From Streptomyces sp. NBC_01381 (lineage in GTDB: Bacteria; Actinomycetota; Actinomycetes; Streptomycetales; Streptomycetaceae): a DNA stretch of 64,000 nt. Both the position numbers and the translations under genes were made by a program. Where the stretch lies: the NCBI RefSeq assembly GCF_026340305.1, contig NZ_JAPEPI010000001.1, positions 1 through 64,000 of the forward strand, in the 5' to 3' direction. Of this stretch, positions 49,253 to 58,436 are shown in pieces (positions within the stretch are counted from its first letter, which is position 1; the number at the start of each line of letters is the position of its first letter). The notes under the pieces were generated by a model. That model saw only the letters and a program-made list of their open reading frames with translations. It searched no databases and was not told the origin of the DNA.

Positions 49253-50158
49253 ATGACCCATCCACCCGCCCCCACGCTGCTCTCCGCAGCGCTCAATGCC
49301 GCCGCCCGCGGCTGGCCCGTCCACCCGCTGCGCCCTCGCGCCAAGGGTTCGGCCCTGCACGGCGAACGCGCTTGCACCGGCCGCGGACCCTGCACCAACG
49401 GGCATGTGAAGTGGGAGCAGCGCGCCACCTGTGACCCCGAGCGCATCCGCCGAACCTGGCAGACCGGTGCGTTCAACGTCGGCATCGCCCCCGGCCCTGC
49501 CCGCCTCTTGGTCGTCGATCTCGACATTCCCAAGGGGAAGGACGGTTCGGACGCGCCTTGCGGCGCGACGAACTTCCAGGCGCTCTGCGAGCGCGCCGAC
49601 GCCCGGTGGCCTGCCACCTACACGGTGCGGACCCCCAGCGGCGGCCTGCACCTGTACTTCCACACCCGCCACCACCTGCCGAGCACAGCGGGAACCCTCG
49701 CCGACCACATCGACACCCGCGCCTGGGGCGGCAACATCGTCGCCGCCGGAAGCCACACCCCCCAGGGTGCGTACGCGGTCGACGTCGACGGCCCCGTCGC
49801 AGAGTTGCCCGGCTGGCTCCACACACTCCTCCAGGCCCCGGCCGCGGCATCCGGTCCGGCGCGGCTCGCGCCGCTGCTCGTACCCGGCACGGCAAGTCGT
49901 CGCGCGAAAGCCGCCCTGGATCGGGAGGCCGACCAGGTCGCCCGGACCGGTGAAGGGGGCCGCAATCAGCGGCTGTTGGAGGGCGCCCGCGCGCTGGGTC
50001 GCTTCGTGGCCTGGGGCGAGATCCCCCGGCACGTGGTGGAGGAGGCTTTTCAGGCGGCCGGGGAGGCGGCCGGACTGTCCGTGTCCGAGTGCAGGGCCAC
50101 CATTCGCAGCGCCCTGAACTGGTCGATTCGCACCGCCCGCCCGCGGGAGGCCGCATGA
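49253..50158 (+). CDS. Bifunctional primase/polymerase (prim-pol) replication protein
   Basis: 301 residues; ATG at 49253 after GAGGAGACCCCC. Prim-pol domain: N-terminal AARGWPVHPLRPRAKGSA, the metal-binding VVDLDIP (Asp89, Asp91), GGLHLYF (131-136) and a following GGNIVAAGSHTPQG loop. C-terminal helices (about 215-300). AICEs use prim-pol proteins for autonomous replication after excision. First of a coupled set of three genes joined by ATGA overlaps. Confidence 0.88.
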   Translation: MTHPPAPTLLSAALNAAARGWPVHPLRPRAKGSALHGERACTGRGPCTNGHVKWEQRATCDPERIRRTWQTGAFNVGIAPGPARLLVVDLDIPKGKDGSDAPCGATNFQALCERADARWPATYTVRTPSGGLHLYFHTRHHLPSTAGTLADHIDTRAWGGNIVAAGSHTPQGAYAVDVDGPVAELPGWLHTLLQAPAAASGPARLAPLLVPGTASRRAKAALDREADQVARTGEGGRNQRLLEGARALGRFVAWGEIPRHVVEEAFQAAGEAAGLSVSECRATIRSALNWSIRTARPREAA

Positions 50159-50526
50159 CCACCTCACCCCGCGCGCGCCTGAAAAGCCTCCCCAGCACGC
50201 CATCCCCGCTCGACTCCGCGGACAGCGCCGGAGCCCCGGATCGGGTGGGCGGCCGAAAGGAAGTCGCCCGTCAGGGCGTCCTTTCAGCCCTTCCCCACGA
50301 ACAGCACCGAAGCGGCCCGTCTGCCGGTGATGGGCGCTATCCCGTGGCCTGGCTGAGCATCCACGCGCCCCGCGGCGCCACCCCCACCGCCACTTCCAAG
50401 TGCCTGTGCGGCTGGGACCGCAGTGCCGTCGGCCACCGCAAGGTTCTCGCCCTCATTGACCACCACACCGCCCACCGCGACCACTGCCCGCTCCGCACCA
50501 CTCAGGAAGGGAGGAACGCCGCATGA
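50155..50526 (+). CDS. Small zinc-finger-like AICE protein
   Basis: 123 residues, ATGA overlap with the prim-pol gene. N-terminal half disordered, C-terminal half CLCGWDRSAVGHRKVLALID followed by HHTAHRDHC, a likely zinc-binding fold. It sits between the replication protein and the ATPase, so it may be an accessory factor in initiation. Not identified. Confidence 0.65.
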   Translation: MTTSPRARLKSLPSTPSPLDSADSAGAPDRVGGRKEVARQGVLSALPHEQHRSGPSAGDGRYPVAWLSIHAPRGATPTATSKCLCGWDRSAVGHRKVLALIDHHTAHRDHCPLRTTQEGRNAA

Positions 50527-51779
50527 CCAGCACCCCCGAGGCCGCGCCGTCCATCGACGGAGCCGCCCTGCTCGACGAGGTCGAAGCGTTCCACCGACGC
50601 TTCAACGTCTTTCCCCGTGAGGCCGCCTACGTCGCCGTCGCGCTCTGGGACGCGCACGCCCACCTGATCGACGCGTTCGACTCCACTCCGCGCATCGCCT
50701 TCCTTTCCCCGGAGCCCGGCTCCGGGAAGAGCAGGGCGCTGGAGATCGTGGAAACGCTCGTGCCCAACCGCATGGTTGCCGCACAGGCTTCTGCCTCAGC
50801 CATGTTCCGCTCGGTCGCCGGCGATGCCCGTCCCACGATCCTCTTTGACGAGGTCGACACGGTGTTCGGCCCCAAGGCAGGGGACAACGAACCCCTGCGG
50901 GGATTCCTGAACGCCGGGCACCGCCGCGGCGTTGGGATGTGGCGCTGCGTCGGTGACGGGGCCAACCAGACCGTGCAGGAGTTCTCCTCCTACTGCGCCG
51001 TCGCCATGGCCGGGCTCGGCTCGCTGCCGGACACGATCCTGACGCGCTCGATCATCGTCCGGATGCGCAAGCGCGCCCCCAACGAAACGATCGAGCCCTA
51101 CCGGCGGCGCGTGCACGAGCAGCAGGGCAACGCGCTGCGTGACTCTCTCGCGCAGTGGGCCGACACCGTGCGCGAGAGCCTCCAAGATGCCTGGCCGGCC
51201 ATGCCCGAGGGCGTGACCGACCGCCCCGCCGATGTGTGGGAGCCCCTGCTCGCCGTCGCCGACGCGGCAGGAGGCGACTGGCCCGAGCGGGCACGGGCCG
51301 CCTGCATCGATCTCGTCATCACCGCCAGAGAAGAGGACAAAGCCTCTCTCGGGGTGCAGCTCCTGACGGACCTGCGCGACCGCGTGTTCTGCGGCGCCGA
51401 CCGGTTGGCCACCGCCGAGATCATCAAGGCGCTCTGCGCGATCGACGACGCCCCCTGGGCCGATCTGGACGGCAACGGCAAGGTCCTCACGCCGCGCGTG
51501 CTGTCCAAGATGCTCGGGGAGTACGTCACGGCCGACAACAAGGCCATCCGGCCCCGCTCGATCCGCACTCCACTGGGCGTCCCGAAGGGCTACTACGCCG
51601 AAGATCTCGCCGACGCGTGGCTCCGCTACTGCCCCCCACCCCCCGAGAAGTCCGCTACACCCGCTACATCCGCTACACCGCAGGTCAGCGGGGGTGAAAA
51701 CGTAGCGGAAGAGCTTCCCGGCATCCGCTACATCTCCGCAGAAGCCGCTACATCCGCCGCAGCTCACCGCAGCGCGTAG
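50523..51779 (+). CDS. DUF3631-type P-loop ATPase (replication helicase-like)
   Basis: 418 residues, ATGA overlap. Walker A PEPGSGKS (63-70), Walker B ILFDE (106-110), and a later sensor/arginine segment ILTRSIIVRMRKRAP. Its C-terminal part (about 285-385) is a DUF3631-like helical domain. The last 40 residues, with SATPATSATPQ, are encoded by iteron repeats. The partner of prim-pol in AICE replication modules. Confidence 0.82.
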   Translation: MTSTPEAAPSIDGAALLDEVEAFHRRFNVFPREAAYVAVALWDAHAHLIDAFDSTPRIAFLSPEPGSGKSRALEIVETLVPNRMVAAQASASAMFRSVAGDARPTILFDEVDTVFGPKAGDNEPLRGFLNAGHRRGVGMWRCVGDGANQTVQEFSSYCAVAMAGLGSLPDTILTRSIIVRMRKRAPNETIEPYRRRVHEQQGNALRDSLAQWADTVRESLQDAWPAMPEGVTDRPADVWEPLLAVADAAGGDWPERARAACIDLVITAREEDKASLGVQLLTDLRDRVFCGADRLATAEIIKALCAIDDAPWADLDGNGKVLTPRVLSKMLGEYVTADNKAIRPRSIRTPLGVPKGYYAEDLADAWLRYCPPPPEKSATPATSATPQVSGGENVAEELPGIRYISAEAATSAAAHRSA

Positions 51780-51864
51780 CGCCACCTATCCGCTACATCC
51801 CGCCCATCCGCTACAGGAAACAGGCCCCTGACCTGCCCTGTAGCGGATGTAGCGGATGTAGCGG
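51652..51864. repeat. Iteron cluster, putative AICE origin of replication
   Basis: CCGCTACA occurs on the top strand at 51652, 51661, 51670, 51725, 51745, 51790 and 51808, and its complement at 51839, 51848 and 51857. Three tandem copies at exact 9-bp spacing stand at each end in opposite orientation, with an inverted pair in the middle (51807-51848). It overlaps the ATPase 3' end and stops before xis. Confidence 0.75.
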
Positions 51865-51934
51865 ACCTGGGAGGGAGGGGCCCGAGCTCCTCCCTCCCTT
51901 CGTCTGTCCCTCCTTCTGTCCAAGGAGATCCCGC

Positions 51935-52144
51935 ATGGCAACCGCTACCCGCCGGCGACGCGCCCCCATCGACGAATGGGTGCCCCTCACCGACGCGCTC
52001 GAAGAAATCGGCATAAGCCGCGCCACTTGGTACCGCTGGCGCGATCGGGGCTACGGCCCCCTGGCGAAACACACACCGACCGGCCGCGTACGGATGCGCC
52101 GCAGCGTTCTGGACGCCTTCCTGGAAGAACTGGACGCCGCGTGA
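51935..52144 (+). CDS. xis: Excisionase, MerR-like HTH
   Basis: 69 residues; ATG at 51935 after AAGGAGATCCCGC. HTH WVPLTDALEEIGISRATWYR and RDRGYGPLAKHTPTGRVRMR wing, the standard AICE Xis. Overlaps int by GTGA, so excision and integration are co-translated. Confidence 0.88.
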   Translation: MATATRRRRAPIDEWVPLTDALEEIGISRATWYRWRDRGYGPLAKHTPTGRVRMRRSVLDAFLEELDAA

Positions 52145-53505
52145 CCGAGTGGAGCTACACCGTCAAGATCTGGGCCATCCGGAAGCGCGACTACCGGAAG
52201 CCGTACCAACTCCGCTGGAAGGTGGGCCTACGCCCTCACTCGGAGTCGTTCCTGACGCTGGGCCTGGCGGAGAGCCGCCGGGCCCAGCTCATCACCGCAG
52301 CCCGCGAGGGAGAGCCGTTCGATGTCACCAGCGGGCTGCCTAAATCCCTGGTCGTAAAGGAACGGGACATCTCTTGGTACGAGCACGCCCGCCGGTACAT
52401 CGAGATGAAGTGGACCCACTCCCCCGGCTCCACCCGGCGGACCCTGGCCGAAGCGATGGCGACCGTCACGCCCGCTCTGGTGAAGGACACGAAGGGCATG
52501 GCCGATGCCAGAGCCGTACGCACCGCCCTCTATAGCTGGGCGTTCAACAAGAACCGCTGGGACGAAGAGCCGCCGCCCGAGGTCGCCAAGGTTCTCGCCT
52601 GGTTCGAGCGGAAGTCCCTCCCCGCGTCGGCACTCTCAGACCGCCTGGTCGCGCGGGCCGCCCTCGATGCTGCCTCGAAGAAACTGGACGGCAAGACTGC
52701 GGCCGCCGGAACGATCCGCAGGAAGAGGGCGATCTTCTACAACGCTCTGGAGTACGCGGTAGAGGCCGATCTCATCTCGGAGAACCCGCTCCCCCGGCTC
52801 AATTGGAAGGCTCCCGAGCAAGTCGAAGAGGAGGTCGACCCGGCCTGCGTGCCGGACCCCGGGCAGGCTGCGAAGCTCCTGGCGGCCGTACGGGACCAGA
52901 GTCCCCGCGGTCGTCGTCTGGTGGGGTTCTTCGGTTGCATGTACTACGCCGCAGCACGGCCGGCGGAAGTCATCGGGCTCCGGCTCCAAGACTGCGACCT
53001 GCCGCGCCGTGGGTGGGGCATGCTGCGGATCCGCGAGACACGCCCACGATCGGGTTCAGCGTGGACGGACAGCGGCGAATCCCACGAGAAGCGGGGACTG
53101 AAGCACCGCCCGCGCAAGGCGGTCCGGCCGGTCCCCATCCCGCCCGACCTGGTCGCTCTGCTCCGGTGGCACGTCACGGCGTACGGCGTGGCCCCTGACG
53201 GCCGCCTGTTCCGCACCCAGCGCGGCGGGCTGATCCAGGACACCGGATACGGCGAAGTCTGGGCAGAAGCCCGATCACGGGCGCTCACGCCCGGACAACG
53301 GGAGTCGTCACTGGCCAAGCGGCCGTATGACCTTCGTCACGCGGCTGTCTCCACCTGGCTCAGCTCAGGCGTGGAGCCCCAGCTCGTGGCCAAGCGCGCC
53401 GGCCACAGCATCGCCGTACTGTTCCGCGTCTACGCCAAGTTCCTCAGCGGCGGAGACGAGGCCGCTAACGCCAAGATCTCCGCTCGCCTGGGGCTGCACG
53501 GCTGA
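52141..53505 (+). CDS. int: Tyrosine site-specific integrase
   Basis: 454 residues; GTG at 52141 overlapping xis. The N-terminal arm-binding region, core-binding region (about 75-220) and catalytic domain are complete. Catalytic Arg273 (AARPAE), box II YDLRH at 396-400 with Tyr in the usual first His place, His422 (AGHS) and the nucleophile Tyr431 (RVYAKF). It sits 150 bp from attR and should recombine at tRNA-Tyr. Confidence 0.94.
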   Translation: MTEWSYTVKIWAIRKRDYRKPYQLRWKVGLRPHSESFLTLGLAESRRAQLITAAREGEPFDVTSGLPKSLVVKERDISWYEHARRYIEMKWTHSPGSTRRTLAEAMATVTPALVKDTKGMADARAVRTALYSWAFNKNRWDEEPPPEVAKVLAWFERKSLPASALSDRLVARAALDAASKKLDGKTAAAGTIRRKRAIFYNALEYAVEADLISENPLPRLNWKAPEQVEEEVDPACVPDPGQAAKLLAAVRDQSPRGRRLVGFFGCMYYAAARPAEVIGLRLQDCDLPRRGWGMLRIRETRPRSGSAWTDSGESHEKRGLKHRPRKAVRPVPIPPDLVALLRWHVTAYGVAPDGRLFRTQRGGLIQDTGYGEVWAEARSRALTPGQRESSLAKRPYDLRHAAVSTWLSSGVEPQLVAKRAGHSIAVLFRVYAKFLSGGDEAANAKISARLGLHG

Positions 53506-53605
53506 CCAGCCGCCCAAGCCCGTCCACGGCCCGTCCACACACTTCGAGACGGGGCGTTCGAATGCGAGACGGAGTGAGACAGAAAGTCTGTCGCAGGGAG
53601 ACATG

Positions 53606-53652
53606 ACGAAGGGCCCGTGACCTGGATTTCTCGCAGGTCACGGGCCCTTCGT
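53606..53652. terminator. AICE-supplied terminator at attR
   Basis: 18-bp perfect arms (53606-53623, 53635-53652) with an 11-nt loop. It ends int on the plus strand and tRNA-Tyr on the minus strand, replacing the displaced host terminator. Confidence 0.8.
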
Positions 53653-53655
53653 TCC

Positions 53656-53711
53656 CGTGTGGCGGCGCCAGGATTCGAACCTGGGAAGGCTGAGCCGGCA
53701 GATTTACAGTC
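53656..53711 (-). repeat. attR: 56-bp core within intact tRNA-Tyr
   Basis: Identical to attL at 36893-36948. Contains the 3' half of tRNA-Tyr (now supplied by the element), so the tRNA is restored. Confidence 0.95.
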
Positions 53712-53741
53712 TGCTCCCTTTGGCCGCTCGGGCACACCGCC
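53660..53741 (-). tRNA. tRNA-Tyr (GTA)
   Basis: 82-nt type II tRNA with long variable arm; acceptor GGCGGTG/CGCCGCC (one G-U), discriminator A, anticodon GTA, T-loop GTTCGAATC. Target of the AICE. Confidence 0.96.
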
Positions 53742-53938
53742 AAGTTTGCTGCCCCTGTTCCGCTTGCGCGGCGCTCCGTGGCAACGACGTAAACCTTACC
53801 TGATGGGTAGGGGTGCTTCGCCACCCGATTGATCAGCGCCCGGCCGGGGGGCGGTGGCTAGGCTTTGCGGGTGCGGCCAGGGACCGACGGCCGTGCACCA
53901 GCTGAGTACGCAGACCCCGATACAAGGAGCCACAGGAC

Positions 53939-54427
53939 ATGGCCGACTCCAGTTTCGACATCGTCTCGAAGGTCGAGCGGCAGGAGGTCGACAACGCCCT
54001 CAACCAGGCCGCCAAGGAGATCTCGCAGCGCTACGACTTCAAGGGCACGGGCGCCTCGATCGCCTGGTCCGGCGAGAAGATCCTGATGGAGGCGAACGGC
54101 GAGGAGCGGGTCAAGGCGATCCTCGACATCTTCCAGTCCAAGCTGATCAAGCGTGGCATCTCGCTGAAGTCGCTGGACGCGGGCGAGCCGCAGTTGTCCG
54201 GCAAGGAGTACAAGATCTTCGCCTCGATCGAGGAGGGCATCTCCCAGGAGAATGCCAAGAAGGTCGCCAAGATCATCCGTGATGAGGGCCCCAAGGGCGT
54301 CAAGGCGCAGGTCCAGGGCGACGAGCTGCGGGTCAGCTCGAAGAGCCGGGACGACCTGCAGGCCGTGCAGGCGCTGCTCAAGGGGCAGGACTTCGACTTC
54401 GCGGTGCAGTTCGCCAACTACCGGTAG
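53939..54427 (+). CDS. yajQ: YajQ-family nucleotide-binding protein
   Basis: 162 residues; ATG at 53939 after AAGGAG. Begins [20 protein letters not shown] and has [16 protein letters not shown] C-terminal motif; complete length of the family. Known relatives bind cyclic di-GMP, but the local signalling role is unknown. Hairpin terminator at 54448-54480. Confidence 0.94.
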   Translation: MADSSFDIVSKVERQEVDNALNQAAKEISQRYDFKGTGASIAWSGEKILMEANGEERVKAILDIFQSKLIKRGISLKSLDAGEPQLSGKEYKIFASIEEGISQENAKKVAKIIRDEGPKGVKAQVQGDELRVSSKSRDDLQAVQALLKGQDFDFAVQFANYR

Positions 54428-54447
54428 TTCACGGTCGTACGACTACG

Positions 54448-54480
54448 GAGGGCGGGCACCCAGGCCGGGTGCCCGCCCTC
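54448..54480. terminator. Terminator after yajQ
   Basis: 14-bp perfect arms around AGGCC, in the gap between convergent genes. Confidence 0.8.
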
Positions 54481-54516
54481 GCTGCTGGCCGCAGATCGGG
54501 GGAACGGCGCCTGGTC

Positions 54517-54783
54517 TCAGCGGCGTGAGTGGCCGAAGAGGATGCGGTAGCCGACGAGCAGGACGAGGGAGCCGCCGATGGCCGCCGCCCAGGTGGCGCC
54601 GTCGTAGAAGTGGTTGGTGATCGGGCGGTCGAGGTAGCGGGCGGAGATCCAGCCGCCGATGAAGGCGCCCGCGATGCCGATGACGGTCGTGCCGATGAAG
54701 CCGCCCGGGTCGCGGCCGGGGAGCAGCAGTTTGGCGGCGGCGCCGGCCAGCAGCCCCAGAACGATCCAGCTGATGATGCCCAT
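54517..54783 (-). CDS. GlsB/YeaQ/YmgE-type small membrane protein
   Basis: 88 residues. Three short membrane helices with GLLAGAAAKLLLPGRDPGG and GIAGAFIGGW, the signature of the transglycosylase-associated/GlsB family, often stress induced. Confidence 0.88.
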   Translation of the reverse strand: MGIISWIVLGLLAGAAAKLLLPGRDPGGFIGTTVIGIAGAFIGGWISARYLDRPITNHFYDGATWAAAIGGSLVLLVGYRILFGHSRR

Positions 54784-54873
54784 GCAGTGACCCGGCCTTT
54801 CTCGCGCGGTGAGCTTTTGTGCGCTGTTGTCCTGAAGGACGTCACTGCGGAGTGGCGCGGTTGCGGTGATCGA

Positions 54874-55404
54874 TTAGGTGCGGTGTACGACACAGGGGGG
54901 AAGGTCCAGGTCGTCGTTGTCCTCCTCGTACCAGCCGGTGCCGTCGAGCCAGGTGGTCAGCCAGTCGGCGAGGCTCGGGGAGTCGAGGAACCAGACGTGG
55001 TCCGGGTCGCCGCCGTTCGGCTCGAACAGCAGGACCTGGGCGGACTCGCCGCGGCAGTCCACGCAGGCGTACATCCCGCAGCCCCAGTGGGATATCGGAA
55101 GCACGCCCTCGGGCCAGCCCCAGTCGGAGCCGCGCATCCCGGCGTACTTCTCGACGACGGAGGGCTCACCTCCGGACGAGTTGCCCTCGAGCAGGGGCAA
55201 CAGGCCGTATTCCGGGCCGAATCCGCCGTCGCCTATCCGGGTGTAGAGGGCGGCGAGCAGCGGCGGGACGCGGAAACCGAGGGCGGCCTCCGCCCCGGCC
55301 AGGGTGCTCGCGCTCGCGGGAGCGGGCAGCGCGTCCCAGCCCCAGGGCCGGGTGGTCCGGGCCTCGGCGGCGACGCGGGCCAGCAACTCCTCGATGTCCG
55401 TCAT
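54874..55404 (-). CDS. SMI1/KNR4 (SUKH)-like domain protein
   Basis: 176 residues from the ATG at 55404. IGDGGFGPEYGLLPL (about 58-72) and the W/G pattern after it fit the SUKH superfamily, many members of which are toxin immunity proteins; no toxin gene is adjacent, so a general role is equally possible. The frame upstream to 55647 is not supported. Confidence 0.7.
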   Translation of the reverse strand: MTDIEELLARVAAEARTTRPWGWDALPAPASASTLAGAEAALGFRVPPLLAALYTRIGDGGFGPEYGLLPLLEGNSSGGEPSVVEKYAGMRGSDWGWPEGVLPISHWGCGMYACVDCRGESAQVLLFEPNGGDPDHVWFLDSPSLADWLTTWLDGTGWYEEDNDDLDLPPCVVHRT

Positions 55405-55469
55405 GCGTTCATGGTGGACCACGGCACTGACAATCGAGCTCCGCGTGGCCGCCGAGGCGGCAGTCGGCT

Positions 55470-55862
55470 CTAGCGCGAGGCGAACGGCTGGTCCGTGCGC
55501 ACGATTTCGCGGCCCAGCGGCATCAACGACACCGGGATGAGCTTGAAGTTGGCGACGCCGAGCGGGATGCCGATGATCGTGACGCACAGGAGGAATCCGG
55601 TGACGATGTGGCCGATGGCGAGCCACCAGCCCGCCAGGATCAGCCACAGGACGTTGCCGACGCAGGACGGCGCGCCCGCGTCGCGGCGCTCAACTGTCGT
55701 GTAGCCGAAGGGCCACAGGGCATAGCGGCCGATCCGGAAGCTGGCGAGGCCGAACGGGATGCCGATGATCGTGATGCACAGGAGCAGCCCCGCCACCAGA
55801 TAACCGATGAACATCCAGAACCCGCACAGGACGAGCCAAATGACGTTGAGGATTGTCTTCAC
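55470..55862 (-). CDS. yccF: YccF-family inner membrane protein
   Basis: 130 residues with two repeats of the [13 protein letters not shown] / [13 protein letters not shown] motif, the diagnostic duplicated half of YccF. Four membrane helices. Start overlaps the htpX stop by 4 bp. Function unknown. Confidence 0.9.
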   Translation of the reverse strand: MKTILNVIWLVLCGFWMFIGYLVAGLLLCITIIGIPFGLASFRIGRYALWPFGYTTVERRDAGAPSCVGNVLWLILAGWWLAIGHIVTGFLLCVTIIGIPLGVANFKLIPVSLMPLGREIVRTDQPFASR

Positions 55863-56722
55863 TGCTGGCGACCTGCCATCTGCTCGAGCCGGGAGATGCG
55901 CTCCGCCATCGGCGGATGCGTGGAGAACATCTTGGACATGCCCTGCCCCGGACGGAAAGGGTTCGCAATCATCATGTGACTTGCCGTCTCAAGGCGTGGC
56001 TCAGGAGGCAGCGGGAGCTGCTTCGTGCCCACGTCGAGCTTACGCAGGGCGCTCGCAAGGGCCAGCGGATCGCCGGTGAGTTGCGCACCGGCCGCGTCGG
56101 CCTCGTACTCCCTGGAGCGGCTGATCGCGAGCTGGATGACGGAGGCGGCGAGCGGTCCGAGGAGCATGATCAGGAGCATGCCGAAGATGCCGGGGCCTTC
56201 GTTGTCGTTCGAGCGGCCGATGGGGATCAGCCAGGCGAAGTTGACCAGGAACATGATCACCGAGGCGAGCGCGCCCGCGACGGACGAGATCAGGATGTCC
56301 CGGTTGTAGACGTGGCTGAGCTCGTGGCCGATGACGCCCCGGAGCTCGCGCTCGTCCAGGAGCCGCAGGATGCCTTCGGTGCAGCAGACCGCGGCATTGC
56401 GCGGATTGCGGCCCGTCGCGAAGGCGTTGGGGGCCTCGGTCGGTGAGATGTAGAGGCGGGGCATGGGCTGGCGGGCCTGGGTGGAGAGCTCGCGGACCAT
56501 GCGGTACAGCTCGGGCGCCTCGAATTCGCTCACCGGGCGCGCGCGCATGGCGCGCAGGGCGAGCTTGTCGCTGTTCCAGTACGCGTACGCGTTGGTGCCG
56601 AGCGCCACGAAGAGCGCGACGATCAGGCCCGTACGTCCGAAGAAACTGCCGATGACGAGGATGAGAGCGGACAGTCCCCCGAGGAGTACGGCGGTCTTCA
56701 GCCCGTTGTGCCGGCGGTGCAC
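55859..56722 (-). CDS. htpX: Membrane zinc metalloprotease HtpX
   Basis: 287 residues from the GTG at 56722 after AGGAGGG. Helices at about 8-25 and 28-48, HELSH zinc motif (about 124-128) and EYEAD third ligand, with two more helices between. Degrades misfolded membrane proteins. It differs from the M48 protein at 9616, so the window has two. Confidence 0.94.
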   Translation of the reverse strand: MHRRHNGLKTAVLLGGLSALILVIGSFFGRTGLIVALFVALGTNAYAYWNSDKLALRAMRARPVSEFEAPELYRMVRELSTQARQPMPRLYISPTEAPNAFATGRNPRNAAVCCTEGILRLLDERELRGVIGHELSHVYNRDILISSVAGALASVIMFLVNFAWLIPIGRSNDNEGPGIFGMLLIMLLGPLAASVIQLAISRSREYEADAAGAQLTGDPLALASALRKLDVGTKQLPLPPEPRLETASHMMIANPFRPGQGMSKMFSTHPPMAERISRLEQMAGRQQ

Positions 56723-56852
56723 GGTACGCCCTCCTGATGGTGCGTGGGGGAACCCTCTGCCTACTGGTGCTTCCACTCTTCAGTGGACCCTCCCGTACTG
56801 GTCAACGCCAGGCGGGGAGCACTAGTTCCCTTGTGCGCGCAGGAGCGGTGTG

Positions 56853-56880
56853 GGCCGCTCGGGTGAGGCCCCGAGCGGCC
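56853..56880 (-). terminator. Terminator of the nuo operon
   Basis: 11-bp arms (56853-56863, 56870-56880) beyond the nuoN stop; no T-run. Confidence 0.6.
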
Positions 56881-56897
56881 TTGGAGGAAGGGGATCG

Positions 56898-58436
56898 TCA
56901 GAAGAGGCCGGTGTCCGCGAACCTCAGGACGAGTTGCGGCGCTCCGGAGAGGGCGACGCCGAGGACCGCGGTCAGGGCGATGGCTGCCGTCAACGGGGCG
57001 GGCACGCGGTGCTTCACCGGCTCGCCCTCGGGGGCGCGGAACAGCAGCGCGGTCCACTGGAGGTAGTAGAAGAGCGCGATCACCACGTTCACGGCCATCA
57101 CCACGGCGAGCCAGCCGAGGCCCGCGTCGACCGCCGCCGAGAAGACGGTGACCTTCGCGAAGAGGCCGATGATGCCCGGCGGCAGGCCCGCGAGGCAGAG
57201 CAGGAAGAAGCCGAGCACCAGGGCGGACAGCGGGCTCCTGGCGTACAGGCCCCGGTAGTCGCTGACACGGTTCAGGCGCTGTGTGCGGCCGACGAGCGCG
57301 GCCACGGCGAAGGCTCCGAGGTTCACTGCCGCGTACATCAGGGCGTACGCGACGGTGGAGCCGATGGCCTTCTCGGCCTCCGCGGGGTTGTCCGCGTAGC
57401 CGGCGGCGGCGATCGGCACCAGGAGGTAGCCGGCCTGGCCGACCGAGGACCAGGCGAGCAGCCGGACCGCGCTGTACGCGCGCGTGGCCTGCTGCCGCAG
57501 CGCCGCCACGTTGCCCGCGGTCATGGTGAGGGCGGCGAGCACGGCGAGCGCCGGGCCCCACACGTCCGCGTACGAGGGGAAGGCGACGACGGTGACGAGG
57601 ATCAGGCCGGTGAAGCCGACCGCCTTGCCGACCACGGAGAGGTAGGCCGCCACCGGCAAGGGGGCGCCTACGTAGGTGTCGGGTACCCAGAAGTGGAAGG
57701 GCACGGCCGCCACCTTGAAGGCGAAGCCGACGAGGGTGAGGGCGACGCCGGTCTGGGCGAGCGTGTCCAGCTGCCCGTCCACGGTGCGGAGTTCGGTGGC
57801 GATCTCGGTGAGGTGCAGGGTGCCGGTCGCGGCGTACACGAAGCTGACGCCCATCAGCGTCACGGCGGTCGCGGCGACCGAGGACAGGAAGAACTTCAGG
57901 GCCGCTTCGGAGGACCGCTTGTCGCCGTGCCTGAGGCCGACGAGCGCGAAGGCGGGCAGCGAGGCGACCTCCAGGGCGACGACGAGGGTCGCGAGGTCAC
58001 GGGAGGCCGGCAGCAGCGCGGCGCCCGCCGCCGAGGACAGCAGCAGGAACCAGAACTCCCCCTCGGGGAGTTCCCTCTTGGTGCCGTTCGCGTCCTTGAG
58101 GGCGGTCATCGACAGGAGCGCGGCCAGCAGGGCGCCGCCCAGGACGAGGAGCTGGATGACGAGCGTGAAGCGGTCGGCCGTGTAACTGCAGGCGTCCGCA
58201 CCGCCGGTCAGGCAGAAGGTCGACCGGTCGTCGTTCAGGATCGGAAGCAGCGACAGCGCGGCCGCTGCCAGTCCCGCCACGGAGATCCAGCCGAGCAGCG
58301 CCTTCTTCTTGTCGCCCACGAAGAGGTCGGCGACGAGCACGAGGAGACCGACGACCGCCGCGATGGTGGGCGGGGCGATCGCCAGCCAGTCGACGGACTG
58401 GACGACACTGGCGGCGCTTTCGGCGGCCACGGTCAC
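56898..58436 (-). CDS. nuoN: NADH-quinone oxidoreductase subunit N
   Basis: 512 residues, GTG start at 58436. Membrane antiporter-like subunit of complex I with about 14 helices; conserved Lys within membrane (e.g. GFAFKVAAVPFHFW) and PLPVAAYLSVVGK. Last gene of the operon; its start overlaps the nuoM stop by 4 bp. Confidence 0.95.
   Translation of the reverse strand: MTVAAESAASVVQSVDWLAIAPPTIAAVVGLLVLVADLFVGDKKKALLGWISVAGLAAAALSLLPILNDDRSTFCLTGGADACSYTADRFTLVIQLLVLGGALLAALLSMTALKDANGTKRELPEGEFWFLLLSSAAGAALLPASRDLATLVVALEVASLPAFALVGLRHGDKRSSEAALKFFLSSVAATAVTLMGVSFVYAATGTLHLTEIATELRTVDGQLDTLAQTGVALTLVGFAFKVAAVPFHFWVPDTYVGAPLPVAAYLSVVGKAVGFTGLILVTVVAFPSYADVWGPALAVLAALTMTAGNVAALRQQATRAYSAVRLLAWSSVGQAGYLLVPIAAAGYADNPAEAEKAIGSTVAYALMYAAVNLGAFAVAALVGRTQRLNRVSDYRGLYARSPLSALVLGFFLLCLAGLPPGIIGLFAKVTVFSAAVDAGLGWLAVVMAVNVVIALFYYLQWTALLFRAPEGEPVKHRVPAPLTAAIALTAVLGVALSGAPQLVLRFADTGLF

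Larger units (their letters stand above)
36893..53711. mobile_element. Actinomycete integrative and conjugative element (AICE) in tRNA-Tyr
   Basis: About 16.8 kb between 56-bp direct repeats. It has the full AICE set: GntR-Nudix and XRE regulators, a FtsK/TraB-type translocase, small spread-like genes, SSB, prim-pol replication module, iterons, Xis and tyrosine integrase. int lies against attR next to the intact tRNA, the pSAM2-type arrangement. It carries no type IV secretion genes, as expected for AICEs, which move double-stranded DNA. Cargo is limited to a methyltransferase and the gene nested in it. Confidence 0.93.
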
